Shown here: positions 51,790 through 59,680 of the stretch, piece by piece
How the letters are laid out: each line of letters opens with the position of its first letter
Position numbering within the stretch: position 1 is the stretch's first letter
Assembly (NCBI GenBank): GCA_947482665.1
Contig: CANKJK010000002.1
Coordinates: 62,001-126,000, forward strand
DNA length: 64,000 nt
Origin: Acidobacteriota bacterium
Lineage (GTDB): Bacteria; Acidobacteriota; Vicinamibacteria; Vicinamibacterales; UBA2999
Direction of reading: 5' to 3'
The notes under the pieces: generated by a model
Database searches by the model: none
What the model saw: the letters and a program-made list of their open reading frames with translations, nothing else
Told to the model about the DNA's origin: nothing
Translations under genes and position numbers: made by a program

Positions 51790-54677
51790 CTACGCTGCAC
51801 ATCACCAACGCCTGGCACGCGACATCTGGGGGCGTGCGTACGTTCTACCGGATGCTGATGGAAGCGGCCAATCTGGATGGCCGCCGGATGATCCTGGTGG
51901 TTCCGGCTGATCGCGCGTCTGTGGAATCGGTCGGCCGTTTCGGCCGGATCTACTTCGTCAAGGCTCCGGCCGCGCCCGCCTTCGATTCCCGATACCGGCT
52001 GCTCTACCCGCATACGTACCTGCCGCCCCTGGCCGGTCCACTCCACCGGATCCTCGCGGAAGAGCGCCCAGATGTCGTGGAGATCTGCGACAAGTACACG
52101 CTCCCCTATCTGGCAATGGTGCTGCGCAAGGGCTACCTCCGTGGCGTGCCGCGGCCGGCCCTCGTCGCGCTGACCGCGGAGCGGTTCGACAACAACATGG
52201 CCGCGTACCTCCACAGTGGCGCCGCAGCACAGCGCTTCACCCGCTGGTACCTACGGCACATCTACGGGCCACCCTTCGATCTGCACATCGCCAACTCGGA
52301 ATACACCGCCATGGAGCTGCGCCAGGCTCTGCCGGACCGTCCGGGCGGCTTCATCCGCGTGTGCCCGCCCGGCGTGGGATGCGAGGATTTCTCACCAGAG
52401 CGTCGGTCATCCGCGCTGCGGGCATCTCTGCTCTCGACGATGGGCGCGCCCGCGACCGCAACGCTCCTGCTCTACGCTGGACGACTCTCGCCGGAGAAGA
52501 ACCTGCCGCTGCTTACCGATACCCTGCGCCTACTGGCGGAGCGGGACGGCGACCACCGGCTGGTCGTCGCGGGGGACGGCCCGGAGACCTCGCGATTGCA
52601 GTCGCTCGCGGCCGGACCCCTGGCGGGCCGAATGCTCCTCTGCGGCAGCCAGACGCGGCAGCAACTCTCGACGCTCTACGCCAGCGCCGATGTCTTCGTG
52701 CATCCCAATGACCGGGAGCCGTTCGGCATCGCCCCGCTGGAGGCGATGGCCTCCGGCGTCCCGGTGGTCGTGCCCGCAGCAGGCGGCGTGCTGACCTACG
52801 CCGACAACGGCAATGCGTGGATGGCCGCGCCCACGGCGACGGCCTTTGCCGCCGCCATCCGTTCCGCGGCACGAGGGAACGAGCGCCGACAGGCTGCGGC
52901 CCTCGCCACCGTCCGGCAGTTCTCCTGGGAGACCGCGGCCCGACGGCACTTCGCGGCCTACGACGCGGTCCACGCGACACTCGGACTCTCGGCCCGTCGT
53001 CACCGCGCGGCCAAGGTCCCCGTGAGCGAGCATCTGCCCGTACCGTCGACGGCGCTCCTCTCGCTGGTCAACGGACACGTGGCCGTCGACGCGGCAGACC
53101 CGATCGAGATGGCCGACCGCCGCCTGGCGCACGCCGGGCGCGAATACGGGGCCGTGTGCCGGGGCGGCGTGGTGGTCGGCCTGTGTGCACGGGCCGAGCT
53201 CCAGGGACTCCTCAGCGGCCGATATGGGTTCGCCCTGCACAGCCGGACGCCCGTGGACGGCGTCGCGCTCCGCGAGGCCCAGGTGTTTCACCCGTCACAG
53301 CCGGTCAGAGAGGTGCTGCACGCTGCGTTGGCCAGAACTGGCGCCGCCTTCTATGAAGACGTCATCGTGGCCGGCGACGAGGGGCAGTTCCTGGGCCTGA
53401 TCTCGACGCCCAGGCTGGTCGCCGCGCAGTCCACGCTTATTCAGGAACAGTTTGCCCTCGTCGAAACCCAGCGGCGCGACCTCCTGGCCGCCAACGCCAG
53501 CCTGTCACAGAGCCTCTCCCTCCAGCGCGAACTCGAGCGCCGTGTCATTGAGAAGGAGAAGCTCGCGCTCCTCGAGACCATGGCAGGCGGCATCGCCCAC
53601 GAGATCAACAACAAACTGCACCCGATCGTGGGTTACGCCGAGCTCCTGCTGGAAGAGGCCGACCTGATGCCTGTCGAGGATCTCCGGAGCGCCTGTCAAT
53701 CCATTCTGCAGTGTGCGTTGGAATCGTCGCGCATCATCGGACAGCTCCTGCGTCTCTCCCGCCCGCCGAGATCGGAACTCAGCCCCTGTGACGTGCGGGA
53801 GATTGTCGCGCAGAGCCTGACGCTCGCCGAACTCCGGACGCGCGGGACATCCACGCAGGTCCGCACGGTCCTACCAGGCCGGCCCGCGATGGTCCTCGGC
53901 GACGCCGGCCAGTTGAAACAGGTGGTGATGAACCTCGTGGTCAACGCCATCGACGCCGTGGAGGGGCGCGCCGACGCCCGGGTCACCATCACGGTTCGGC
54001 TGACCGACGTGGTGACCGTCGAAGTGGAGGACACCGGCACAGGCATCGCACCGGAGCACGTCTCCCGGATCTTCGACCCGTTCTTCACGACCAAGGCGCC
54101 CAATCGCGGCAGCGGACTCGGCCTGGGCGTCTGCGCATCAATCCTGCGCCAGCACGGCAGCGATATCGCCGTGCAATCCACGCCCGGGCACGGCGCCCGC
54201 TTCTCATTCGCGCTCCCAGCACGGGCAGAGCTGTCCGGGGCCGCCCCCGCCTCCCCCTTCAGGGTAACGGCCAGGTCGGCTGGTCCATCCCGAGTCCTGG
54301 TGGTGGACGACGACCCGGCCATCCGGTCTGTGATCGACCATACCCTGCGACAGCTGCTCGGTTGCGACGTGCACCAGGCCAGTGACGGACACGCGGGCCG
54401 CGACGCCATCCGCCAGCGGGTCTACGACGCGGTGGTCTGCGATGTCCGCATGCCGGGGCTGAACGGTGTGGAGCTGGCCCGCTGGCTGGCCGGCCGGCCG
54501 GAGCCGAGGCCCCTGACCATCCTGATGACGGGAGAAGCCGGAGACGCCCTGCGGGACGATATGGAGGCCACGGGCCTGCCCATTCTCCGAAAGCCCTTCA
54601 CGATGCGGTGCCTGGTCGACCTGCTGACCGAGGGGCTCCCGCCGCACGGGCCAGCTCACGGCGTAACCCACATTTAA
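51780..54677 (+). CDS. Fusion protein: GT4 glycosyltransferase - CBS pair - histidine kinase - receiver
   Basis: A 965-residue single frame with no visible join defects. Residues 1-410 form a GT4 glycosyltransferase: AWHATSGGVRTFYRM, LLYAGRLSPEKNLPLLTDTL, and VHPNDREPFGIAPLEAMASG around 305-325. Residues 425-560 look like two CBS units (GHVAVDAADPIEMADRRLAH; VIVAGDEGQFLGLISTPRLV), followed by a coiled coil. The kinase core has H607 (GGIAHEINNKLHPIVGYAEL), NLVVNAIDAVEG and GSGLGLGVC. The receiver has D888 (AVVCDVRMPGLNG) and K938 (LRKPFTM). No membrane segment is seen. The GTG start overlaps the preceding gene and the PhoB-type gene follows 45 bp after. I know of no described protein with this order. 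Confidence 0.88.
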   Translation: MPVTTLHITNAWHATSGGVRTFYRMLMEAANLDGRRMILVVPADRASVESVGRFGRIYFVKAPAAPAFDSRYRLLYPHTYLPPLAGPLHRILAEERPDVVEICDKYTLPYLAMVLRKGYLRGVPRPALVALTAERFDNNMAAYLHSGAAAQRFTRWYLRHIYGPPFDLHIANSEYTAMELRQALPDRPGGFIRVCPPGVGCEDFSPERRSSALRASLLSTMGAPATATLLLYAGRLSPEKNLPLLTDTLRLLAERDGDHRLVVAGDGPETSRLQSLAAGPLAGRMLLCGSQTRQQLSTLYASADVFVHPNDREPFGIAPLEAMASGVPVVVPAAGGVLTYADNGNAWMAAPTATAFAAAIRSAARGNERRQAAALATVRQFSWETAARRHFAAYDAVHATLGLSARRHRAAKVPVSEHLPVPSTALLSLVNGHVAVDAADPIEMADRRLAHAGREYGAVCRGGVVVGLCARAELQGLLSGRYGFALHSRTPVDGVALREAQVFHPSQPVREVLHAALARTGAAFYEDVIVAGDEGQFLGLISTPRLVAAQSTLIQEQFALVETQRRDLLAANASLSQSLSLQRELERRVIEKEKLALLETMAGGIAHEINNKLHPIVGYAELLLEEADLMPVEDLRSACQSILQCALESSRIIGQLLRLSRPPRSELSPCDVREIVAQSLTLAELRTRGTSTQVRTVLPGRPAMVLGDAGQLKQVVMNLVVNAIDAVEGRADARVTITVRLTDVVTVEVEDTGTGIAPEHVSRIFDPFFTTKAPNRGSGLGLGVCASILRQHGSDIAVQSTPGHGARFSFALPARAELSGAAPASPFRVTARSAGPSRVLVVDDDPAIRSVIDHTLRQLLGCDVHQASDGHAGRDAIRQRVYDAVVCDVRMPGLNGVELARWLAGRPEPRPLTILMTGEAGDALRDDMEATGLPILRKPFTMRCLVDLLTEGLPPHGPAHGVTHI

Positions 54678-54716
54678 CGGCCGCGTCACGGCACGGAAAC
54701 GCCTGACCAGTACTGT
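54663..54716 (+). promoter_or_regulatory. Pho-box promoter of the PhoB-type gene
   Basis: Units GTAAC (54663), TTAAC (54674), GTCAC (54685) and GAAAC (54696) start exactly 11 bp apart. TACTGT (54711-54716) begins 15 bp after the last unit starts. Three of the four units are identical to those upstream of pstS in the same order. The first two overlap the stop of the fusion gene. The GTG at 54723 is where transcription should start, so autoregulation and a leaderless mRNA are both suggested. Confidence 0.7.
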
Positions 54717-54722
54717 CACCCT

Positions 54723-55439
54723 GTGACAACCACCGGACGCAACGGACGAACCTATGTCCTCATCGTCGAAGACGAGCAGGACATTGCCAGCCTCGTCAAG
54801 CACACCCTCGAACGCTCGGGGGACATGTACGTGGAGACGGTCAGCAGCGGGGACGCGGCCGTGAAGTCCGTCTCCCTCGAAACACCCGACCTCATCGTGC
54901 TGGACCTGAATCTGCCGGTCCTGAGCGGCGTGGAGGTGTGCCGGATTCTCCGTGCCCGCCCCAACACCGCGCACACGCCGATCATCATGCTCACGGCCCG
55001 CTCCAGCGAAGCCGACCGCGTGGCCGGCTTCGACGTGGGCGCGGATGACTACGTCACGAAGCCCTTCAGCCCGCGGGAGCTCGCGGCTCGCGTGCGCGCC
55101 GTCATCCGCCGGGGCCGGCAACAGGCCACGGACCGTCCACCAGCCGTCACGGTGTATGAAGGCCGACACCTCCGGGCGGACTTCGACGCGGTGCACGTCA
55201 CCGTTGACGGGGAAACCCTCCGGCTCACGCGCCGTGAATTCGAGTTGCTGAAGTATCTGGTGGACAACAAGGGCCGCGTCATCACGCGCGACCGTCTACT
55301 GGAACGCGTCTGGGGCTACGACCGTGAAATCGAGACGCGCTCGGTGGATGTGCACGTCGGGCGGCTCCGCTCCAAGTTGAAGGCGGCGGGAGGCCAGATC
55401 GAGACCGTGGTTGGCCTCGGATACCGCTTCGTGGAGTAG
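54723..55439 (+). CDS. PhoB-type response regulator (OmpR family)
   Basis: A 238-residue regulator with a receiver (YVLIVEDEQDIASLVKHTLE; D61 in LIVLDLNLPVLSGVEVCRIL; YVTKPFSPREL) and a winged helix (LRLTRREFELLKYLVDNKGR, RSVDVHVGRLRSKLKAAGGQ). Its own promoter carries the same four-unit repeat as pstS, so it is the best candidate for the PhoB of this organism. No PhoR follows; possible partners are the fusion kinase just upstream or the PhoR-like kinase at 10.7 kb. The GTG start has no ribosome binding site and coincides with the predicted transcription start. Confidence 0.9.
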   Translation: MTTTGRNGRTYVLIVEDEQDIASLVKHTLERSGDMYVETVSSGDAAVKSVSLETPDLIVLDLNLPVLSGVEVCRILRARPNTAHTPIIMLTARSSEADRVAGFDVGADDYVTKPFSPRELAARVRAVIRRGRQQATDRPPAVTVYEGRHLRADFDAVHVTVDGETLRLTRREFELLKYLVDNKGRVITRDRLLERVWGYDREIETRSVDVHVGRLRSKLKAAGGQIETVVGLGYRFVE

Positions 55440-55456
55440 GTCCGAACCCTCGGACC
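55439..55456. terminator. Hairpin between convergent PhoB-type gene and small gene
   Basis: GGTCCGA (55439-55445) pairs perfectly with TCGGACC (55450-55456) around ACCC. It begins at the last base of the PhoB-type stop codon and ends 7 bp before the stop of the convergent 69-residue gene. It may terminate transcription from both sides, although no T-run follows. Confidence 0.4.
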
Positions 55457-55463
55457 TTCGGGA

Positions 55464-55673
55464 TCAGGCTTCGATCCATCCCTGCTGGCGCAAGGTCTGC
55501 ACCGTCAGATCAAACATCGCGCGCGCACGCTCCACGCGATGCCAATCGACGTACTTCACCTGGCGGACCACTCCGCCCTCCGTCTCTTCCCGCACTTCCC
55601 ACCCATCAGCGCCCTCTTCCCGAATCGTGAACCGGCGCGACTGACCCGCGTGTGTGAGCAACAGATCGACCAT
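55464..55673 (-). CDS. Small conserved protein of unknown function
   Basis: A 69-residue protein: LLLTHAGQSRRFTIREEGAD, GWEVREE and VRQVKYVDWHRVERARAMFD, ending in LRQQGWIEA. The layout suggests a small beta sheet followed by a helix. I have no family name for it. Base composition and codon use match neighbouring genes, and the frame is not antisense to anything else. It is convergent with the PhoB-type gene and separated from it by a hairpin. Confidence 0.6.
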   Translation of the reverse strand: MVDLLLTHAGQSRRFTIREEGADGWEVREETEGGVVRQVKYVDWHRVERARAMFDLTVQTLRQQGWIEA

Positions 55674-55743
55674 GTCCGGATCCTGCCTCGGGTGGCGGGA
55701 TGATGGAGGTAAATTCTCGATGACGACCGCGTAACTCGGCCAG

Positions 55744-56628
55744 TCAGACAGGCACGCGAACAGTCACCAGCTCCGGCAACTTCGTCATCTCGAGGCGAGT
55801 ACCCCCGATATGGGGTTCCCCGTCGACGTGGTACGCCAGCGGAACCGGGCTCTCAATGGCCGCGGTCGCACTGCGAACCACGGTCACGCCGGGCACCTCA
55901 TGAATGCGTCCGGCCAGCAACCGCGGCACGCGCCACAACAGGCGGGCCACCGACATCCGGGGGATCACGACGATGTCGATCACGCCGTCATCCAGCCGCG
56001 CCTGCGGGGCGATCAGCACATCGTTGCCGTACTGCCGGCTGTTGGCCAGCGCCACGACGAGGGCGTCGGCGTCAAGCGTCCCTCCCTCCGTGCGAATGGA
56101 GCACGGCGTGCCGACTGGCGCGAGGAGCGCGCGCGCGGTCTTCCCGACATAGCTCACCAGACCGCGCCCGCCATGATTCTGGAACGCCTGCGCCACGCGG
56201 GCATCGAGGCCGATGCCGGCGACATTGAAGAACGGCCGACCGTCCAGGACCCACCCATCGATCACGCGGTCACGCCCATCCACGAGCACATCGAGTGCCG
56301 CGCGCGGGTCGAGCGGAATCCCCAGGTCGCGCGCCAGTCCGTTGCCGGATCCCCCCGGTACGATGCCGAGCCGCGCTCGGGTGCCCGCGAGGGCGGACGC
56401 CACCTCGTTCACGGTCCCGTCGCCACCCCACGCCACCACCAGTTCCGCGCCGGCCGTAACAGCCGCCAGGGCGAGCGCGTGCGCGTGACGTGGACGCTCC
56501 GTCACGATGGCCTCCACCTGCAGCCCTCGCGCGGCCAGTTGCCCCTGTGCCAGTGACGCCCGCGCCTGCGCCCGGGCGTGGTGTCCCTGGCGGCCCGACA
56601 CGGGATTGATGATGACCGTGACGTTCAT
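55744..56628 (-). CDS. Diacylglycerol kinase-family lipid kinase
   Basis: A 294-residue soluble lipid kinase of the DgkB/YegS type. The nucleotide-binding motifs are VTVIINPVSGRQGHHARAQA, VAWGGDGTVNEVASAL and GIVPGGSGNGLARDLGIPLD. The lipid-binding C-terminal lobe includes FFNVAGIGLDARVAQAF and ALVVALANSRQYGNDVLIAP. Members phosphorylate diacylglycerol or related lipids to recycle them into phospholipid. ATG 56628 overlaps the upstream gene stop by 4 bp. It is the last of a coupled three-gene operon (CHAD, SixA-like, lipid kinase). Confidence 0.88.
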   Translation of the reverse strand: MNVTVIINPVSGRQGHHARAQARASLAQGQLAARGLQVEAIVTERPRHAHALALAAVTAGAELVVAWGGDGTVNEVASALAGTRARLGIVPGGSGNGLARDLGIPLDPRAALDVLVDGRDRVIDGWVLDGRPFFNVAGIGLDARVAQAFQNHGGRGLVSYVGKTARALLAPVGTPCSIRTEGGTLDADALVVALANSRQYGNDVLIAPQARLDDGVIDIVVIPRMSVARLLWRVPRLLAGRIHEVPGVTVVRSATAAIESPVPLAYHVDGEPHIGGTRLEMTKLPELVTVRVPV

Positions 56629-57131
56629 CGAGCGGCCTCTCCGCTCGTGGGAGGCGTCGCCATCCACATGATTCGGGCCGCGCCGGCCTCCGCGCAACGC
56701 AGGCGCATGCGACACATCGCCCCTTTCGGGAACGGATGTGTGACCGGATGGCCCGTGAGGAATGCTGCCAACGCCGAGAGGTCCGGTTCGTGCCCCACGA
56801 TCGCGATGCGGGTCGCGCGGTGTCGACGAAGGGCACGTACCACGTGCGCAGGATCACCGCCAGGCTCCACGGCGCGGCACACGCGGACGTCGGCCTCGGG
56901 CGTCACCGCTCTGGCCAGAAGTCGCGCCGTGCCGGTCGCGCGGCTGAGCCCGCTGGTCAGCACGAGCGTCACGCCGGAGCGCCGCACGCGAGGCGTCCGC
57001 AGCAGGGCGGAGAATGCCGCAATCCCGGCCGGGCTCAGGGGTCGGCGGCGGTCGTCCGGCCAGCGGAGACCTCGCGCCTCCGCGCGCGCGTGCCTGACCA
57101 GATACACATGCCGCACGCGGGAACCGGTCAC
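56625..57131 (-). CDS. SixA-like histidine phosphatase
   Basis: A 168-residue protein of the histidine phosphatase superfamily. The catalytic motif is HVYLVRHARAEARGLRWPDD, with RHA in place of the classic RHG, as in SixA. LSPAGIAAFSALLRTPRVRR, LTSGLSRATGTARLLA and IAIVGHEPDLSALAAFLTG (second catalytic histidine) complete the site. SixA enzymes remove phosphate from phosphohistidine. GTG 57131 overlaps the CHAD gene stop (GTGA). SixA-like and CHAD genes are often neighbours, hinting at a shared polyphosphate or phosphohistidine role. Confidence 0.85.
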   Translation of the reverse strand: MTGSRVRHVYLVRHARAEARGLRWPDDRRRPLSPAGIAAFSALLRTPRVRRSGVTLVLTSGLSRATGTARLLARAVTPEADVRVCRAVEPGGDPAHVVRALRRHRATRIAIVGHEPDLSALAAFLTGHPVTHPFPKGAMCRMRLRCAEAGAARIMWMATPPTSGEAAR

Positions 57132-57973
57132 GCCGCCACGCCGGCTGTTTCGGCGCAGGTCCGCAGCAGGCGATCCCGCAGCGACATGTACTGCCCATGC
57201 AACCGGCGGCACTCGCCATCCAGCGTGCGCACGAAGCGATCAAGGTCCGCGCAGACACCGAGCGAGGGGGGCGCGTCGGCCCCCTGGAGCTGGCGGACGG
57301 CGGCCGCGAGCACGTCGAGGTCGTGCATCCGGCCGAGCACGTCCTGCACGCGCTTGAGAAAGCGCAGGCGGTCTCCGGGCCGGGCGCCGGTTACCGCCGT
57401 CAGCACTTCGTCGGCGTAGCGCAGCTTCTTCACGGCAATCCGCACCTCGTGCAGTCGCTCCGGCACATAGAGACCCGCGGCCTCCTCGACCGCGACGGAC
57501 AACAGACCCGCCCGCCTGGCAAGCCGCCCCTGGGCCTCCTTCAGACGCGGCGTCTTCCGCGTGGCCGTCATGACGTCCTTCTCCAGACGTGCCAGATCCA
57601 CCCGCTCCAGTTCCCGCCGCATGACCTGCCGCACCTCGGCGCGGCGCCGGACCAGCGCCTGCTTCAGCGCCACACCCGCGCGGCGCGACACGGCCTTCTC
57701 GGCCATCGACGCGGTGAGAATGGCGAGCGTCACATCCACCTCGCGCACCGGGCCCAGCGCACGGGTCAGCCGCCGCACGGCACGATTCAGCGACGCCCGT
57801 GTGCGACCCCCGACCGCAACCGGCAGCACCTCCCGGAGGCGCCGGGACGCCACACGCGCACGGTGGACAGCCCCACCGTCCCCGAGAGACGCCTGGGGCA
57901 CCGCCGACGCGAGCAGGCGCAACTGAAGCTGCAGCGGAACGGCTGTGGCGGGTGGGGTGCGAGATGTCGTCAT
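57128..57973 (-). CDS. CHAD-domain protein (polyphosphate-binding)
   Basis: A 281-residue helical protein with the two CHAD signatures, VHRARVASRRLREVLPVAV and LHEVRIAVKKLRYADEVLTA. These carry the conserved histidines and basic residues that line a positively charged channel. CHAD proteins bind inorganic polyphosphate and often locate to polyphosphate granules. Other basic helices (RRRAEVRQVMRRELERVDLA) support this. It is first in the operon with the SixA-like phosphatase and lipid kinase, and divergent from ppx. ATG 57973 is chosen because longer frames lack CHAD-like sequence. Confidence 0.88.
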   Translation of the reverse strand: MTTSRTPPATAVPLQLQLRLLASAVPQASLGDGGAVHRARVASRRLREVLPVAVGGRTRASLNRAVRRLTRALGPVREVDVTLAILTASMAEKAVSRRAGVALKQALVRRRAEVRQVMRRELERVDLARLEKDVMTATRKTPRLKEAQGRLARRAGLLSVAVEEAAGLYVPERLHEVRIAVKKLRYADEVLTAVTGARPGDRLRFLKRVQDVLGRMHDLDVLAAAVRQLQGADAPPSLGVCADLDRFVRTLDGECRRLHGQYMSLRDRLLRTCAETAGVAA

Positions 57974-58048
57974 GGGGATCGTGGGGCTGCTGGTGTACAA
58001 CTGAGCGCACCGCCACGCTGATCTTAATCTGCTGACGGGACATCGCTC

Positions 58049-59635
58049 ATGCGGATCGCCGCCATCGACATCGGCACCAACTCGCTGCACATGCTCATCG
58101 TGCAGGTGCGGGCCGATCTGTCTTTCGAGGTGATCGACCGGGAAAAAGCCATGGTGCGCCTGGGCGCCGGTGGACTCTCCGGTCGCCGGCTCACGCGCGA
58201 GTCCATGGCGGCGGCACTCGAAGCCCTGCGCCGCTTCCGGCGCCTCGCGGACGCGCACGGTGTCGACGAGATTCTGGCCGCGGCCACCAGCGCCACGCGA
58301 GAAGCCCTGAACGGCAGCGAATTCCTGGCCCAGGTCACCCGCGCAACCGGGATTCGGACGCGGGTCGTCTCCGGGGAACAGGAAGCGCGGCTGATTCATC
58401 TGGCCGCGGTCTACGGCGTCAACGTCGGACGCGGCCGCGCCGCGGTCATCGACATCGGCGGCGGCAGCATGGAGGTCACGCTCGGCACGGGGTCAGCGGT
58501 CCAGCTGGCGCGCAGCTTCAAGCTGGGCGTCATCCGGATGACCGAACGCTTCGTCCGGACCGACCCGATCACGCCGCGAGAAGAGCGCCGTCTGGAGGAG
58601 GCCGTCACCGACGCCGTCGAGGAGTACTGCGGGCAGGTGGCAGCCGCGGGCTTCGACCGCGTGATCGGCACGTCCGGCACGATCCTCAATCTCGCTGCGA
58701 TGGCCACCGCGCTCGACCGCGGACAGGCGCCGAAGGAACTCCGGAACCTGTCCGTGACGGCGCGCCAGATTCGCCGGCTGCGGAAGGAACTGACCGCGAG
58801 CACCCTCGAAGAGCGCCTCGCACTGCCCGGCATGGATGCCCGCCGGAGCGACCTGATCGTCGCCGGCGCGATCGTCCTGGATACGACGCTGCGCCTGCTC
58901 GGAGCGGCAGAGCTGACCCTCTGCGACCTCGCGCTGCGCGAAGGCCTGCTCCTCGACTACATCCGCCGGCACCGGCGAGAAATCGCCCAGGCCGACGCGA
59001 TCCCCGACGTGCGGCGCCGGAGCGCCGTCGAGTTGGCAGACCGCTGCGGCTACCAGGCGGACCACGCCACCCACGTCGCACGGCTGGCGCTGGCGATTTT
59101 CGATCAGTCGCGTTCGGTGCACGGCCTGACCGACCGCGAGCGCGAATGGCTGGAGTATGCGGCTCTGCTCCATGACATCGGCGTCCACATCAGCTACGCC
59201 CGTCACCACCGTCACTCGTACTACCTCATCACCAACGGTGACCTCCGAGGCTTCCACCCGGATGAGATCGCGGTGATCGCCCTGGTGGCGCGCTATCACC
59301 GGCGAGGCACGCCCAAGCGCACCCACCCGGAGTGGTCGGCCCTCGACGTGCCGCATCGAAAGGCGGTTCGTGTCCTTGCGGCCATCCTCAGGCTGGCCGA
59401 GAGCCTCGACCGTAGCCATGCGCAGGTCGTCACCGGCCTCACGCTCCGGCGCACGGGGAAGACGCACACACTGACCTGTGTGTCACCCACCGACGCGGAA
59501 CTGGAGGTCTGGGCCGCCCAGCGGCACTGCCAGCCCTTTGGCCGGCTCCTGGGCACGCCCCTCCAGGTGGAGGCGGCTCGACCATCGCCCCCAGGTCCGA
59601 CCGCGCCAGGTCGCGCCCGCGTAACGCGGAATTAA
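58049..59635 (+). CDS. ppx: Exopolyphosphatase/guanosine pentaphosphatase with C-terminal HD domain
   Basis: A 528-residue Ppx/GppA enzyme. The ASKHA-fold motifs are MRIAAIDIGTNSLHMLIVQV, TRVVSGEQEARLIHLAAV (catalytic glutamate) and AAVIDIGGGSMEVTLGTG. The C-terminal HD-like domain has DHATHVARLALAIF, ALLHDIGVHISYARHHRHSY and VIALVARYHRRG. It degrades polyphosphate from the chain end or hydrolyses pppGpp; sequence alone does not separate these. It is divergent from the CHAD operon with 75 bp between starts, and pst follows in the same direction. Confidence 0.92.
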   Translation: MRIAAIDIGTNSLHMLIVQVRADLSFEVIDREKAMVRLGAGGLSGRRLTRESMAAALEALRRFRRLADAHGVDEILAAATSATREALNGSEFLAQVTRATGIRTRVVSGEQEARLIHLAAVYGVNVGRGRAAVIDIGGGSMEVTLGTGSAVQLARSFKLGVIRMTERFVRTDPITPREERRLEEAVTDAVEEYCGQVAAAGFDRVIGTSGTILNLAAMATALDRGQAPKELRNLSVTARQIRRLRKELTASTLEERLALPGMDARRSDLIVAGAIVLDTTLRLLGAAELTLCDLALREGLLLDYIRRHRREIAQADAIPDVRRRSAVELADRCGYQADHATHVARLALAIFDQSRSVHGLTDREREWLEYAALLHDIGVHISYARHHRHSYYLITNGDLRGFHPDEIAVIALVARYHRRGTPKRTHPEWSALDVPHRKAVRVLAAILRLAESLDRSHAQVVTGLTLRRTGKTHTLTCVSPTDAELEVWAAQRHCQPFGRLLGTPLQVEAARPSPPGPTAPGRARVTRN

Positions 59636-59674
59636 CATGACAGTAACCGCAGGGAAACCCCTGGCCGGTAGGCT
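59621..59674 (+). promoter_or_regulatory. Pho-box promoter of the pst operon
   Basis: Units GTAAC (59621), TTAAC (59632), GTAAC (59643) and GAAAC (59654) start exactly 11 bp apart. TAGGCT (59669-59674) begins 15 bp after the last unit starts. The predicted transcription start is 59681, the A of the pstS ATG, and there is no ribosome binding site upstream, so the mRNA may be leaderless. The first units overlap the end of ppx. This is the clearest copy of the motif in the window. Confidence 0.75.
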
Positions 59675-59680
59675 CAACGC

